The notes: generated from the letters alone by a model not told the origin. A stretch of DNA of 64,000 nucleotides from Mycoplasma tauri (GCF_016925555.1 NZ_CP070479.1:1-64000), one strand, 5' to 3'; shown: positions 34,149 through 49,318, counted from the stretch's first letter. Made by a program: numbers and translations.

Positions 34149-34856
34149 TTAATTGTCCTCAATTTTTTTAATCATTTCGAACAATAAAATTCCAGTTGCA
34201 ACCGATACATTTAATGATTGAACTGAACCATTCTGTTTTATGTAAATCACTTGATCTGATAATTTTAAAATTGGCTGTGAAACACCTTTCATTTCATTGC
34301 CAACTACTAAAGCACAAGGATGATTATATCTAGTTTTATTATGTGATGTAGCTTTTTCATTGAGTGCGGAAGCATAAATTCAATAACCCATTTTTTTAAT
34401 TTTTTCTACAGCAGAATTAAGGCTTCCAACTTTAATTATTTTCATGCCAATAAAACCACCGGAGCTAATTTTTAAAACTGTTGGAGTAATGCCGACAGAC
34501 CTTTCTTTAGGCAATATTATGTGTTTAATTCCAGCAGCATTTGCAGTTCTTATTATTGCTCCGAAATTGTAAGGGTCTTGAATGTGATCTAAAATAAGAA
34601 TAAAATTTGGTTTATCTTTTTCGATTTCATTTAATTGATAAATTGGAAAGTCTTTCAATGTTGCAATAAAACCTTGGTGATTGTTATCATTAAATTCGCT
34701 AAAGAATTTGGTGTCTTTTATTTGAGATTTTAATGTTGAAATTTCATCAATCTTTTTTTTGTTAATTTCTGAATTCACATAGATATTTTCAATCGGCATC
34801 TTTGCTTTTACAGCATCAATAACACTATTTTTGCCACAAATAAATAATTTTTTCAT
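34149..34856 (-). CDS. rlmB: TrmH-family 23S rRNA 2'-O-methyltransferase
   Basis: A 235-residue SPOUT methyltransferase. It has an N-terminal substrate domain beginning FICGKNSVIDAVK and the three knot motifs: NFGAIIRTANAAG, VGNEMKGVS and QSLNVSVATGILLFE. RlmB methylates a guanosine in 23S rRNA; a TrmH-type tRNA target cannot be excluded. It follows cysS on the same strand, a very common pair (cysS-rlmB). Confidence 0.88.
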
Positions 34857-34869
34857 AAATATCCAATTT

Positions 34870-36111
34870 TTAAATTAATTTTTTTTGTATTAGTTTATTT
34901 CTTATAGCATCAGCATTTTTGTAATCTTTTTTAGAAAGAAATTTTTTTCATTTTGCAAACAAATCTATGCTTTTTTCATAGTATTTTTTATCAACTAATT
35001 CTGGCAAAATAACAGAAAAAATTGTAAATAAATTTTTAGCAGCAAAAATGTTTGGTTCCTTGTTAAATCTCTTTATTTCTTCATTTACTAGTAAATTAAA
35101 ATCAGAAAATTCAAGATTAGATACAGCTTTATAAGAGTTCTTTAAAAACTCTCTTTTCTTACATTTTGTGTATAAATTTTTAGTATTAAATGTTGTTAAA
35201 ATTTTAAAAATTATTTTTCTATATTTAATTTCGATAGATTTCATGTTGTTAATTAATTCAGGTGTTATATTAATGTTTGCAGTTATTTTGGAATTTAAAA
35301 AAATAAGTTTTAACAACAGAGGAGAATGTTTTTTTACAAAATCCTTAACTAGTATCACATTTCCTAAAGATTTAGACATTTTTTCGCCATCTAATGCTAT
35401 TTGACCACATCTAATTCATCTACGAGCTATAGGTTTTTTAAATAATGCATAATGTTGAATATTTTCATTTTCATGATGTGGAAAAGTTAAATCCATTCCA
35501 CCACCATGGATATCTACTCCAGATGGTCCAAAATGCTTATTTATTAATGCACAACATTCAGTGTGTCATCCAGGTCTTCCTGAGCCAAAATTTGAGTCAA
35601 ATTTAATTCCTTTAGTTGTGGTTTTTCATAATGCAAAATCTGCCTTATGCTTTTTGCTGTATTCTTCATCTTCATCAAAAAACATATTAATCAATTTTTG
35701 TTTTGAGACTATTCCATAGTATTTTTCGTTTTTTAATATGTCGAATCAAATGTTTTTATTTTCATCTTTATATGCGTTTTTTGATAAATATAAATTATTT
35801 ATATATTGAATGATATTTTTTATATTTTTTGTTACATTTTCAATCTTTGTTATTGTATTAACGTTGAATTTTTTAAGTATTGCTCTATACTCTTTTAAAT
35901 AAAAATTTGAAACTTCACTTTCATTTTTCGATTCAGATAGTGCTTTATTAATTATTTTGTCGTCTATATCTGTAATATTGTGCAAAAAGAAAAATTTTTT
36001 TCCTTGTGCTCTATATGCTTTTAGCATTAAATCGAATGTAATAATTGGTCTTAAATTTCCAATATGGGGGCTATTATAAAGAGTTGGGCCACAAACATAA
36101 ATTTTTAGCAT
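34870..36111 (-). CDS. cysS: Cysteinyl-tRNA synthetase
   Basis: CysRS charges tRNA-Cys (encoded at 29.6 kb). The class I signatures are present: a HIGH-type motif SPHIGNLRP close to the N terminus and KMSKSLGN after the middle. Zinc ligands are in YVCGPT, ECCALI and HHENEN. 413 residues from the ATG at 36111. This start is favoured over an ATG 18 bases earlier because TATAAT lies between them, six bases before 36111, so the extra residues would be outside the message. The frame is shorter than Bacillus CysRS, as usual in mycoplasmas. Confidence 0.93.
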
Positions 36112-36117
36112 ATTTTT

Positions 36118-36123
36118 ATTATA
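36118..36123 (-). promoter_or_regulatory. Leaderless promoter -10 box of cysS
   Basis: On the minus strand TATAAT is followed by six bases and the cysS ATG at 36111. A possible -35 word TTGGTA lies 19 bases upstream. Confidence 0.55.
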
Positions 36124-36337
36124 AAACATAAACTAATAAACATACCAAAAGTTTAAAATTAATGTTTTTCTTATTTTTTTATTATTTTTCTTAATTAATA
36201 TATAATTTTAATTATTTATAATATTTAATCTAATAAATAATATTTAACCAATTTATAACAATTTTTGTATTTTTTACCTGCACACTGCTGTTAAAAAAAT
36301 CAAAACTAATTTATTAGATTAACTGATAGGAGAATTT

Positions 36338-39300
36338 ATGGCAAAAATAAACCTTAAAAAACAAGTTTGGCATAAATATGCAATTTCAGCAGGTATTCTT
36401 GTTGGAGCTACTGCTATTGTGCTAGGATCTATGTATGCATTTTCTAAGAAGTCTAATGAAAAATTAGGAAGAAAAAGTTTTGTATCAGAAAACGAACTAA
36501 GTAATATCTTTATCGATAAGAATACAAAGCCTAAGACAGATTTTATAGAAATTCACAATAATAAGCAAAAGATCGAATATCTTCCAAATGAAGATAAGGT
36601 TGTTTTGGATAGTAAGCAAATTAGTGTTGAACAATATTTAGATCAATACTATAAAAAGCACCATGCACTTCCTTATTTGAACATTAAGTATGGTTCATTT
36701 AATTTTTATAATAAGTACATTGAAGCTGTTAGCCCACGTGAATTCTTTAAATTTACCGAATGATTCATGAAGAATGTTTCATGAGGACCTGAAATTATTA
36801 CACTGAAGTCGTTTTCAATTGTTAAGGGTGTTGAAATGAACGGTAATAGTATTACTCTTGGTTCACACTCAAACAAGAATAAAGAATATACAACAATCCA
36901 ATTCTTCCCAGATGCATTTTTTGGAACACTTCCAATTTACTCTGAACTAAGTGGTAGAGGTAATGCTCAAGATTCGCTTGCATACAAGATTAATAAGAAG
37001 GTCTTAACTGAACCAGAGTTAAGAGAGTTTTTAGCTAACATTAGTAGATACAATTCTCTATCAAATATTTCAGAAAAAACAATAAGAGAAAATTTCTTTA
37101 GAAACATTACAAATGTAAATTACCTTAAAGGACAAAAGGTTTTTGCGATAAGGAAAAATGGACAAAAAGATAATTTATCAGCAAAAGCTTTTTCTGAGGT
37201 GGAAAAAAATAGATATGTTGAGAATTCTCCATATCTTTTAGTAGTTGCAGCAAGTAATGAGTCTGAAGCACGTAAAAAGTTGAGCGATAAAATTAGTCAA
37301 TACAAGAACCATGATAAACACAACTTAATATCTTTTATTGATCCAAATACTGTTGCTCTTGAAGAAAAAACAATTTCATTTGCTAAAATAAAAACAAATA
37401 CATTTAATGATACAAATAAAATTATTGACAAAGAATTATCATTAATTTTTGATGATGGCTCTTCATACAACATTCATCAATCTTTCGATGAAATTATTTC
37501 AATTTTGAAAAATGACCAAGGCCAAGATATTCAAAATAAACTTTCTAACTTTAAACAATTCGATGGAGCTATTGAACAATTAAAAAATGATATAGAAGAT
37601 TTAAAAGCAAAACAAAATGAAGCTATTAAAAGTAGAGTTCAAAATGGCGAGTATGATGAAAAGAATATTGACAATATAATCAGTGATTTAAATAAATTGC
37701 AACTTTTATATACTGAGTTTGCAATGATTAATAGCACAATTAATGGCATGCAAGAAGATGTTCAAAGATTTTCTGCAGCTATTGAAGGTCTTGAGAGATT
37801 AAATGCTGAAGTTTCTTCGTTAGATCAAGAAATAAAAACTATTACGAAAGAAATTGATGATTTAAAAGCTAAAAAAGAAGAAACAGAAGAGTCTAAAAAA
37901 AGTGAAATTGAAAGTGAAATTAGAAAGAAAACTATAAGACACGAAGATCTTAAACAACAATTAATAGCTAAGAAAGCTAATCAAAAAGCTGCTTCTGATT
38001 TTCTTAGTTCATCTGAATTTATTAATAGAAAAAATGAACTTAATAAACAAAGAAAAGACCTTATTGCAGCTAATGAAGTTAATATCAAAAAGCTTGATGA
38101 TGCTATTGCAAAATTAACAGAAAAAGAATCAAAACTTAAATTTAACTTACAAGCAGAAAAACAAAGAATTGAATTATTAATTAAAAATGCTAAGAGATTG
38201 CTAGATGACGATCTTAATATTTTGAAAAAAATTAATGAATCTACATCTGGATCTGATTTATTAAAATTACTTATTGACCAGTTAAGCGAAAATAAGAAGA
38301 GATCTGATGAATTAGCAAAAATTGAAAACGATCAAATTTCTTCAGGAATGATTTTTGATACAAAGAAAGAATTGGTTCAAAAATATTCATTTATTGAATC
38401 AGAAATTGAAAACTTAGTGCCAATTGTAACTAACTTTGCTACATTTTTAAATGACAACAACATCAATTTATTACTTGATGATTCTTTTGCTCAAAAAACT
38501 AATGCAGAAAAAGTCAAAATTTTAAAAGCAGTAGATAAGAAAATTTTTGACACAAATTCAAGTTTGCAAGGAATTATTACTGGTAGAGAACAAAACAAAA
38601 AATTTGTTGAAAAAGAATACTTTTTTGCAGATTCAGCTTACTTACCAAATCAATTAATTTCTATTGAATCTTTAGTAGAAGCAAGTGAAAGAGCTCAGTT
38701 GAATTGAAGAGATTTTTATAATATTAAACAGTTTGCTAATGATAGAAAAAATATAGCTCAAAATTCTGATACAGTGTTTTTTGCATATTCAAAAAATGGA
38801 TTTAAAGATGCAAGAAACAGCATCAAACTTCCTAGTGATTTTGATTCTAAAAACTTTAATGAAATTGAATTGAATAAAGAAAAAGATGCTCTTAAAGCCA
38901 AAAAAGCTGAATTAGATCAAGCAAAAGCTACAATTAACAAGAAAATATCTCTTGTGTATTCATTAATTAAGCCATTCCTTAATCCAAGTGAGGATGATGA
39001 AAATCTTGCTAAAATTTATAACCAAAAACCAGGTGATTATCATATTTTAGGTAGCGATGAAATTTCTAACATTTTTAGTAATGAAGATGAATTTAAAAAA
39101 TTTGTTTTCTCAAATCCTAATGAAGTTTCAAAATATTTACAATTTGTTATCAATGGCAAAAATGGCACAAGTGACCAATCTAAAATTTATGGTCTTAAGA
39201 GTTTACTTGAATCTAAATCAAAAGACATAACAAGCGAAAAAGTTAAAGAATATGTAAATAGCATTATAGAGGCTGCTAAAAAAGCTTACGAGGATAGTTT

Positions 39301-42300
39301 TGTATTAAATAATGATACAAGCGCTGGCGCTAAAGCTATGTCTCTTATTTCTAACGGCAATTTATACAAAGTGATAAATAATTCTGCTGAAGCAAAAGCA
39401 GAAAATGATGGTGAATTCCAAAAAGTTGATCCATATCAATTAATAGCTATAGTGAATGCTATAGGTGCTTTTGAACAATCAATAAAACTTTTAAATGAAT
39501 ACAATGCTGAATATGAACAATTAAAGAATTTATTGGTTGAAGAAGGCAAAAACGATCTTAATATTCAAAGAAATAATTACCAATTAAATTTCTTAGAAAA
39601 CATTCCAACATTGCAAAATTCTCAAGTAAATCAAATGTATACAAATGTTTTAAATGAATTTAATTCTAAACTTGATGAATACTATTCAAATATTTCAAAT
39701 AATGTTTCTAAAAAATATGAATTAGATAATTTAATTTCTAATTTTGTTAATAATAGTATTCAAAATTCAGATTTTGAAGCTTTTGCAAGTTATGATAGAC
39801 ATAAAGAAACAAATGTTGAGACTTTAAATCAACAACTAGCCTCACTTATAACTAAGAAACAAGCTGATGAAAAGAAACTTCAAAGTCAAAAAGATAAGTT
39901 AGCAAAAGCATCAGAAGCATTAATAAGCGCATTACAAAATAAACATCAAGATGATCAATCATCAATGCATGATGAAATACTTAAAATTGCTAATAGGATC
40001 ATAAATTTTTTATCAGAATTTATTAATACATCTACTGGTAATAAAGAACCTATAAGCCAAACATTATTAAAAGATTTGAATAAAAAATTAAGTGAAACAG
40101 TTCAACAAATTACTCAAGCTAATAATGCAAGACAAGCACTTTTATCTAGTTTAGAATCTGCTACAGATGAGTCTAAAAAAGATGAAATAAATAAAAAAAT
40201 CAAAACTATTGATCTTTTAATTGATCGTTTATCATCACATGGAACTAGTTTAATTTTCTATATCAACCAAGTTAATTTCTTTGTTAAATGATATACAAAT
40301 GAACATAATAAATTGCTTGAAATAAAAGACAAAGTAGAAGGAAAAGAAGTCCCAGCCCTACAGTTTAAAAATATATTGCAACTATTAGATGGTTCTGTTT
40401 CAGGATTTATTAATCAAAGTAATACGGGAAAACTTATTGTTTATCAGCCATTGCTAAGAGATTTAGTTAATCTTAAAAAAGCCTTAAGCGAAGTTAACCC
40501 ACCAATAACACTAAAATATCAGTTAAATACACATAGAGTGTCAAGAAATTACTTTGATCTTGAGCAATCAGTTAATAGTGCACAAAGTTCATTGAATGAA
40601 TTGGAAAGTGAAATTCAACTATTAGAAAAAGATATTCAAAATATCACAAAAATAAATAGCGCTTCAGAACTAAAAGAGCAATATGATAAATATATTCAAT
40701 CTCGTAATAATATAATTTCACTTGAAAAGGATATTAAAACAAAAGAAGATGCTATGTCGAGCCTTCTTCCAGTTGATAATGATTTTAAAATTAAAGAACC
40801 TAGTGAAATTTCAACTCCATTGGATGAAAAAATTAATGCTCTTAATAAAGTAGTAAATGCTGAATATGAGAAAGATAAAGCATTTAGCAGAATTGAAGAA
40901 ACTATTAAAGAAATCGAAGATCCAAATTCAAGCATTAATAAAGCTAAAGCAAATGTAGAAGCTAAAGAAAAAGAAGCAGGAATAACTGATAAGTTAAATG
41001 AATATAAAAAATTGGTTAATGATTTTAAAAACAATATTAATTCATTTATAAAAAACTACAAATTATCATTATTTATTCAAGGCTTTAAGAACGTTCATGG
41101 AAACATAGACTCAAGTGCTAATCGTAAATATTTCATTAGTGAATTAGAATCATTTGATAAATTAGAAAGCAATCAAAAATCACTTGTTAAAGCATTCTTT
41201 AGCAATCTAGATGTTGTTAAAGTTGTTGATTCTAAAAAAATAGTAGATAGTTTTAATGAAATAAATCTAAAAATAATACCTTTAGCAAATGAATTAACTA
41301 ATTTAAACAAAAAAGTTGCTAAAGAACACTCAGATTATGTTGAAGCTATTAATCATGCATTCCAAAAAAACTTTGCAGGAGTTTATAATGAGTTTAATAA
41401 TAATGATTTAACTAATCCTAAATTAGCAGAATCATTTGCAAAATTAGCCAACTTAATTAATGACTTTAATAGACAATTAAATATAAATCAAATTGCAGAT
41501 GAAGAAATTAAAAGACTAAGTGAAGATTTTAAAAACATTTCTCAAAAAGTAAACAAATTTGTTGATGAATCTGGCCCATATTTTCAACGTGTAGTAGCTT
41601 ACATTAATAGTGAGGCATGAACTAAAAATGGTGAAGATTTCCAAAGAGAGTTTTATATTAGAATGCTTCAACCATTAGTTGAATATGCAATGTCTGAAGA
41701 TGGCAAAACAGTTGTAACTGACTTAAAAGAAAGCATATCTAAAACAGAACAAAGTGATAAAGATTCACAAATTCAATCACTTGATGATATTAGTACAATT
41801 TGAAAAACTTTAATATCTTCAATTTCTGGTGAAGTGCAACAATTAAAACTAAGAGGTACTCCATTTGACCCTAATGACATGTTCAATGTTAATTATCGTC
41901 AAATGAAGAAATCTGAAGAAAGATTGAACGAGCAATTGAAAAAACTTAATGATGAATTTAATTCAATTGACAATTTCTTAGATCTTAAAATTATTGATGT
42001 TGTAAATCATAATAAACTATATGAGTTTTACAAAAAATCACTTAGTGAATTGAAAGTGGCAGCAACACCTATAATTAAGAAAAAAATTCTTGAAACAAAT
42101 AGGGCGGCATTATTTAATACAACAAATGATTGAACAAATAGTGATGATCTTATTGTTGCTAAATCAAAAATTGAACTTATAGATATCTTAACAAAAAGAG
42201 GAATCTTTAAATCAGGTGTAACAAACGATCAAATTAATCAATTTATAAAAAGAGTTGATTTAGGTGATGTTTCAAAAGATGGTTCAAAACTTAATATAAC

Positions 42301-45300
42301 CCTTCATGAAATAGATACTGTTAATCAATTCATAAAAAATCTTAATGGAATTGTTCCAAATGTTGGCAGTCAATATATTAAATTATCTGTTGATGCAAAT
42401 GTTGACAGAAAAGTTCTTAATGAAGTAGATAATTTATTTTCAGTTCTTGGTTACAAAAAAATGGTTGTTCCAACATTAATCAAAGAACAAAATGAAATAA
42501 AAAATAATGAAACTGATAAATTTGTAAAAACTTATGATGTGTTTGCAAGTGCATATGAAAATCTTTTTGATCAATTGCTAGTTGAAGTTCCATATGCTGG
42601 TGAATGAATGGAAGGCTTACATATAGCTAAAAATATAAATTCAGATGGTGTTATTGAATACAAATTAGAAAATGGCAAATATTTAGGTTTTTCTAAAGAC
42701 TCTCGTGTTGGTTTATGAGCAATTTTAAAAATGTCAGATCCAAACTTTAAAGGAATTTCAACAGATTTCTTAAAATTTGTTGGAGCCCATGAATATGGAC
42801 ACCATATTACACTAAATGGTGCTCATGATTTAAGTAATAAAGGAAGCAACCCTATATTTGTTAGTGCCCTTACACCAAATGTAACTCCAAATATTAATAA
42901 CTATTACAACAAAGATGTTGTTGATCTTTACTTGAAAGCACGTACACACGTTAAATTAGGCACACAACGTCTTCTTGATGAATTCGGTGTTATTAAAGAT
43001 TATGGTGAATATGCGACATTTAGTTTTGCTAAAAAAGACAGTGATGGAAAAATTACATTTGAAGATAAACCTGGAGACAGGGTTAAATCATTAGAAAAAG
43101 AATCAGACATTTGAGGTGTTGAGTTAAATAGTCAAGATCTTCGTAAAGCATTATCTAACAAAAATAGAAGATTTTTACAAGATTTTGCCGGTATGCTTCA
43201 AGCAGTTAAATCAAGAAGAGAACAAAATGGATTAAACACTCCAGACGATGAAAAATGGTTGAGTCCTTTTGACTTATGAGTTATAAATGCTATTGACTTT
43301 TATTCTGGAACCCTTAACCCTACTGTTAATAGTTCATTCTCTAAGGATATAGCTGTTAAATACATGTACAAAGATGAAAAAGGTGAATATAAATTCCTTC
43401 CTGCTTCATTGTCAATGCTTAAAGGTTTAATCAAAGATGGTTTAGGAAATGAAATTCAATTTGTTGAAGAAAAATCTAATGGTATTACAGAATTAGTACC
43501 TCTTGTTGTTGAAGGTGAAAAGAATACAAAAGGTGAGTATGTTATCATTCATAAAATTTTAATGTTTGAAAAGAATGGATCGCCAATTATAAATGTTCCC
43601 CTTGGTGTAGATTTATCAGATAAAACTAATCCAAATTATGACCCTCATGCTGTTAAATTTGTTAATGAAAAAATTAACACTGTTACTAATGCTATTAAAT
43701 CACTTGTTGTTGATAGGTTCAACATTAATGGTTGAAACACTCCAAACACTAGAATAAGTGTTGATCCACATATTGATTATAGATATTCAGCTGCAAAAGG
43801 AATTTTTGGTTCTTCATTGCCTTCTACTGTTGATAATATGTTTAAAAACATATTTAGAGACCAATTAATTAGAAGAAATCCAGAAACTGGTTCATATTCT
43901 GATTCTCAAGAAGCTAAATTTATGAAATACTATAACAATGATGGAACTGTAAACAATGACATTAATTTTCCAAAAAGAGTTCCTGCTAGTTTAGTGTATG
44001 CTAACCCTGCAGTTGCATCAGGAGCTACTGAAAGTGACATTAAATTTGGACAAGTTGTTGAAACATTATTCACAGCTGGAAATTCTTTAAATGGACTTGT
44101 AAATGGTGGTGCAGGTCAAATATTATTCATTAATAAAGACAAAACTTATATTCCAAATACTAAATTAGATTCTGCATTTACTGATATGTTTTTTGCATCA
44201 ACATTACCAAGAGATTACTTACAAGCATTTAATACCAAAAAATTATTAAGATGACTTTCATCATATACTCAAGAGTTTATTCAAAATACACAAAATCAAA
44301 GTGCTCTTTGGAGTCTTCATGATAAAAATGGTGGAAAAATAACTGTAAACAGAAGAAATATTAGAAATACTCCATTTAATGATGTAGCTAAAATTAGAAT
44401 GAACTACAATATGAACATTAAACAAAAGGATAGTGATATATTGAATGGTTTATTTGGCCTTATAAAAAATAAGGATGGAAATGTAAGTACATCATTAGAG
44501 TTTACTGATTATAAAGAATGATTAGACTTTGTAACTGTTGATTTTTCTAAAGCAAAATATAATGCTACTTCAAAAGCAGTTAATTGAGACATGGAATATG
44601 TAAAATCAAAAGTAGATCTTGATAAATTTATTAATGATTACAAAGTTAATGTTTTAGATGAAGTTGACAAAAATGTTGGCATGTCTGAAAAAGAAAAACA
44701 AGCATTCCATGAGTTTTATAATGTTGCTCAAGCAGATACTTCTAGACAGTTATGAGCAAATGAAGTTATGCGTAGATTCAGTTCATCTATTTTTGCTATG
44801 TTTACAACAAACTATTCAATTGAACAGTTAAAACAAAACCCTGACTTATTATGAATTTTTGATAAAGAACATGGCTATGGTGAATTCAAAAAATCTGAAT
44901 TTAGAATTGATAGTCCTAATCCATTAAAATGGGAAATTGGAAAAGATCAATTTATTAATGCTTATCAAAAATTTGCAGATGAGCTTGATGGTGTTAAATT
45001 AAATCAAATTACTTTATTTGATTCTCTAATTTTAGATGGTAAAACACAAGCGTATACAGATCAGACTGTTATAAATATAGCATTAAGTAAATTCCTACTT
45101 ATCGATATATTTTTATCTATTGCATCTGGTTCATTTGTAACATCTCCATCTCAAGATGTTCTTAATTATTTTGCAAGTAAGAATGAGCGTAAATTTAATG
45201 AATTATTCTCAGATTATACATATAACTTTGCTGAAGTTATTAATCGTGATAACTTACAAATCACATATTCTCCATCTAATGATGACTTTGGAAATATGCC

Positions 45301-46360
45301 ATCATTTTTATCTGGAATAAATGAAGCAAATACAGGATTAGAATATATAGTTGACGGTACAAGTACTAAAAAATGATTATCAAAATCATTGAAACTTAAT
45401 GATCGAAGAGGCAGAAACGGTATTAATAATGCAATTTTAGACGTTGAAAGATTAGCAGACGAAGAAAGAAAACGTAGATCTGATTCTTTAGGCCTAAAAT
45501 ATAAACAAAATACACTATCAATAGATAAAAATCTTAATGATGCAGGTAATTATAGTAATCATTACTTTGGAGATTTCCAATCAATTAATAATGGTTGATT
45601 TAAAGATAGATGATATCGTGATTTCTTGAACTTTAAACTTTATGATGATGATGGTAAAGATATTCAAGACGATACTATTAGAATCAAAGATTTAGAAGGA
45701 AAAACTGTTAAATCAAGAGCTAGAGCATACTGACAATACTATATTCAATCTCAAGGTGTTGGAAAAAGAAACATTTCAACTATATGAAGAGATCAAAATA
45801 AAGATGCCTTAGCTATGTTTGGATACTTATCTAGTGATGTAGCAGACAAAGCAAACTATTTAGCTTTTAAAAATAAAGAAACTGGTGAAGTTAAAACTTT
45901 AAAAATAACCAAACAAAATACTGACAATATGTTCTACTACAAATCACAACATATTGAAAATGAAAAAAGATATAACGAAGCAAAAACCCAAGAGGAAAGA
46001 GATGCTATTCGTCATACCTTAAAACATGAAAAATATGATTATGTTGATGCAAACGGAAGACATCAAGGAACCGGTTTTGTGTCATGGGTTAGTGATTATG
46101 CAATAATGGCTAAATATAGAAATGCTTTATTATTACCTGGTAGTTATTCTATTTATTTCTCAAGTGATGCAGAAGGCCAAAAAGATATCCTTAATGTAGA
46201 TCTTGGTTCTTGAGAATCAATAGCAGAAAATGGTAAAACATTCTCACAAGCCCCAATTAGAATAGAACGTGCTAAGAGACCTTACAAAACTGATGAAAAT
46301 GGACATAAAGTTTATGAATATACATTACATGTAAATAATCAGTTTAATGGAGTTAAATAA
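36338..46360 (+). CDS. Giant PDxFFG surface protein with zinc-protease motif
   Basis: A single 3340-residue frame, the largest gene here. An uncleaved signal or anchor helix at about residues 14-35 puts the rest outside. The PDxFFG signature (PDAFFG, 191-196) matches a mycoplasma-specific protein family of that name. Very long coiled-coil stretches run through about residues 390-1700. HEYGHH at 2151-2156 fits the HExxH zinc site of metalloproteases, preceded by a FVGA turn. The last 1100 residues hold no motif I know. A ribosome site (AGGAG) precedes ATG. oppA follows 12 bases later. I infer a surface protease or protein-handling role tied to peptide uptake; this is unproved. Confidence 0.75.
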
Positions 46361-46372
46361 AAGGAGGAATGT

Positions 46373-49318
46373 ATGAGAAGAAATAAATTATTATTAAATT
46401 TTAGTGCTATATCAACAGTTATTGTTCCAACACTTGTTGTAAGCTGTGCAAAGACAAACAGTCAAGAAAAAAGAAATTTTGATCTTGGACTTGCATCGGA
46501 ACCAATCAACTCATTAAACTATATAAAGTTTGCTTCTGTCAATAAGGTACTTCCTTCCTTGGTCGAATCTCCACTTAAACCAGGTCCAAATGAATCATTA
46601 AAAAGAGTTCTTAGCTTGCCAGAAATTCCTATGGGTGCTTATAATAATGACCAGAAATTAACTCAAAAAGATATTGAAGAAGGTGTTACACTAATTGATA
46701 AATATTTTGCGAATAATTCTCCATCATCAGTTCCAAGTGGAAGCTTTTTTCCACTTGATCAATTTGGAACTACAACAGGTACACTTTCATCAGATAAAAC
46801 TGAGTATCAGCCAGTAAGCATTTTACAAAGCAACAACAAAATCCAATCAATGAATATTTTGTTGAATGATGGAATAAGCCGTTGAAGTAATGGCGATCCA
46901 GTTACTGCAGATGATTATGTCGATGCCGTACATTATGTTCTTGATCTATCAACAGGTTCTCAAAAACTTACAGGAGTTTTACAAAGAAAATTTTCTCATG
47001 CACAAGCAGTTGTAGATCTTCAACAAGAATACATTAAAGAATTCGGTATATCATATAAGAATCCTTTCCAGTATCCAGAACTCATAAAGGTTAATGGAAA
47101 TTATGTTTATGATGTATTTAATCCAAATTACAAATTATTCCCATCTCAAATTGATGAGATTTTAAAAAGTTCTAAATTTGCAGATGAAGAAATTAGTAAA
47201 GAAAGAGAAGCAGAGTTAAGAGCAAAAGAAGAGGATATTTTAAAAAGACTTAAAGTCGCTGTTCATAAACTTGGTTTATATACCGGTAGACTTTATTGAA
47301 ATTATTCAAATAAAGAAATAATCTCAAGCATTCCTTACTCTCCAGATTTTGACCCAAAAGCTGATGAAACTATAATCATGCTTCCTAATGAAGATTATTT
47401 ATATGGAAACCATACTCCTGAAGAATTGAAAGAAATTCCGCAAAGAAAAGCTGTAAAAATTAAAAAATATTTATTCTCTGATCCTAGACAAAAGTTTTCT
47501 AGTTTGTTTGATGATTTATTAGTTAAATCAAGAACTTTAAAAAGTAAATTATTTGTTAAATATGATCCTAACAATGTTGAAGAATATAATAATGCTGTAA
47601 ATAAACTTTATAAGGAAAATACATTAAAAAATAATTTCATCGATGATTTTAATGCAAAACATTATAGATGAAGCAGAGAGCTTGCACTTGATGAATACTC
47701 TTTAAGAATTGAATATTCAAATAGTGAACCAACTTCTTTATCTAATGCAGTTACAGATTTACAGTCTCAACTTGTTCCTATTAATAGAAAATTTGTTGAA
47801 TCTATTGGTGGAATTAATGAATTTGGATTAACAGCAGATAAATTTTTAACAAATGGTCCTTTTAATTTATCAGAGACAGTTTTAGGCCCACAAGGTTATT
47901 TAATGCTTAGTAAAAATTCAAAATATTACTCAGCAGATAAAACATCATCTAACAAAATAAAAATTTATTTTAGTTCTGATCCTAACATTAATTCGGCATT
48001 ATATGATGACAAATATATTGCAGCTACAAAAATTCCTGCTATTCAGCAACTTTCATATTGAACAAATAAAGATTATCGTAGATATATGAAAAAATCATCT
48101 GGATATGGAACAATTGCTTTTGCATTTAATTTAGATAGAGAGCGTTATGAAAATCTTTCAGCTGATAGTTCTTCAAAATATTTATATGATGAGAACTTGA
48201 GAAATGCTATCTATTATGCTATAAATAGAAATGATATGTTGAACATAGTTGGATGAAATTCATCATATCCAGTTATTACATGGACAGCTTTTGGCCATGG
48301 TTCAACTTCATTTGGTGATGCTATTGAAATTGCATTCGACCATGATGAAATGTATACTAAATTTGATGACAAGTTTTCAACTCCAATCCCAATTCAAAAT
48401 TACACACACCTTGATCACTTATCTAAAAATTATAACTTTGAGCATGTTGATAGAACGGATAAAGCTTTTCATGTAAATATTGCTAACCAATATATGGATG
48501 AATTCAAAAGACAAAATCCAAATGTTCAAAAAGTGAAGTTAAAATATATTTCTAATTCTACTGATGAGCAACAAAATGCTGGTATTGCGCTTCAAGATTT
48601 CATGTTAAAAGCTTTTGGCGGTTTCATAGAAATTGAAATAAAGAGTCTTCCAGAAAATGTTTACGAAGATTTTAGAACTAGAGGAGAATTTGATATTTTA
48701 TATAGAAACTTTGATGCCTATGGTACAGATGCATATAGCTATGTAAAAGTATTTTTCAGAACCGATGAAATAGATTCTAAAAATGCAAAACAAACAGGTT
48801 TTAGAAATAACCCTTCTGGTTCATGAACTTATGAAAAATATTTCACTAAATTAGGCTATAAATTAGATAAATTCGGAAATCCTTTTTTAGATGAATCTCA
48901 TAAAGAAGCTGTTGAAAAACTTAGAAAACGTTTAAGAATTACAGAACAAGTATGAAATAAAATTGTTGAACTTTCTCTAAGAAAAGTGTCTTATATTAAA
49001 GATGGAAAACAAATGAGTGAAAATATTTCAGAATTTAATGACCGTTTTACATCATTTTTCACAAGTCAATTTACTGAAAAAGAAATTAACGAAGAAGGAT
49101 GAAATGAGCAAAAAGCATTTGCAATTATTGGTGCTTTAGAGAAAATTATTCGTGATGGCGCTCCAATTGTTCCTTTAATGGAAGTTGATACTTACTGAGA
49201 AATTTCCAGAGTTAATGGAGCTGAAAACTTATTTACTTATTCACTTCAATTTGCATATGATACAGCGTTTCCACCAAAACCTACATTACCAACAGATATT
49301 AAGGAGGATGAACTATAA
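46373..49318 (+). CDS. oppA: Oligopeptide ABC transporter substrate-binding lipoprotein
   Basis: A 981-residue lipoprotein with signal peptide and lipobox LVVSC (Cys25), anchored on the outer face of the membrane. The SBP_bac_5 pattern is visible at DGISRWSNGDPVTADDYVDAVHYVLD and in DENLRNAIYYAINRNDM. It is much longer than E. coli OppA (about 540), as usual for mycoplasmas, where OppA-like proteins can also act in adhesion. AGGAGG precedes ATG. The stop overlaps the oppB start (TAATG). Trp codons are TGA. Confidence 0.9.

Noticed and set aside
40696-41034. Minus-strand frame inside the giant gene
   Set aside because: Low-complexity antisense of the coiled-coil coding sequence.
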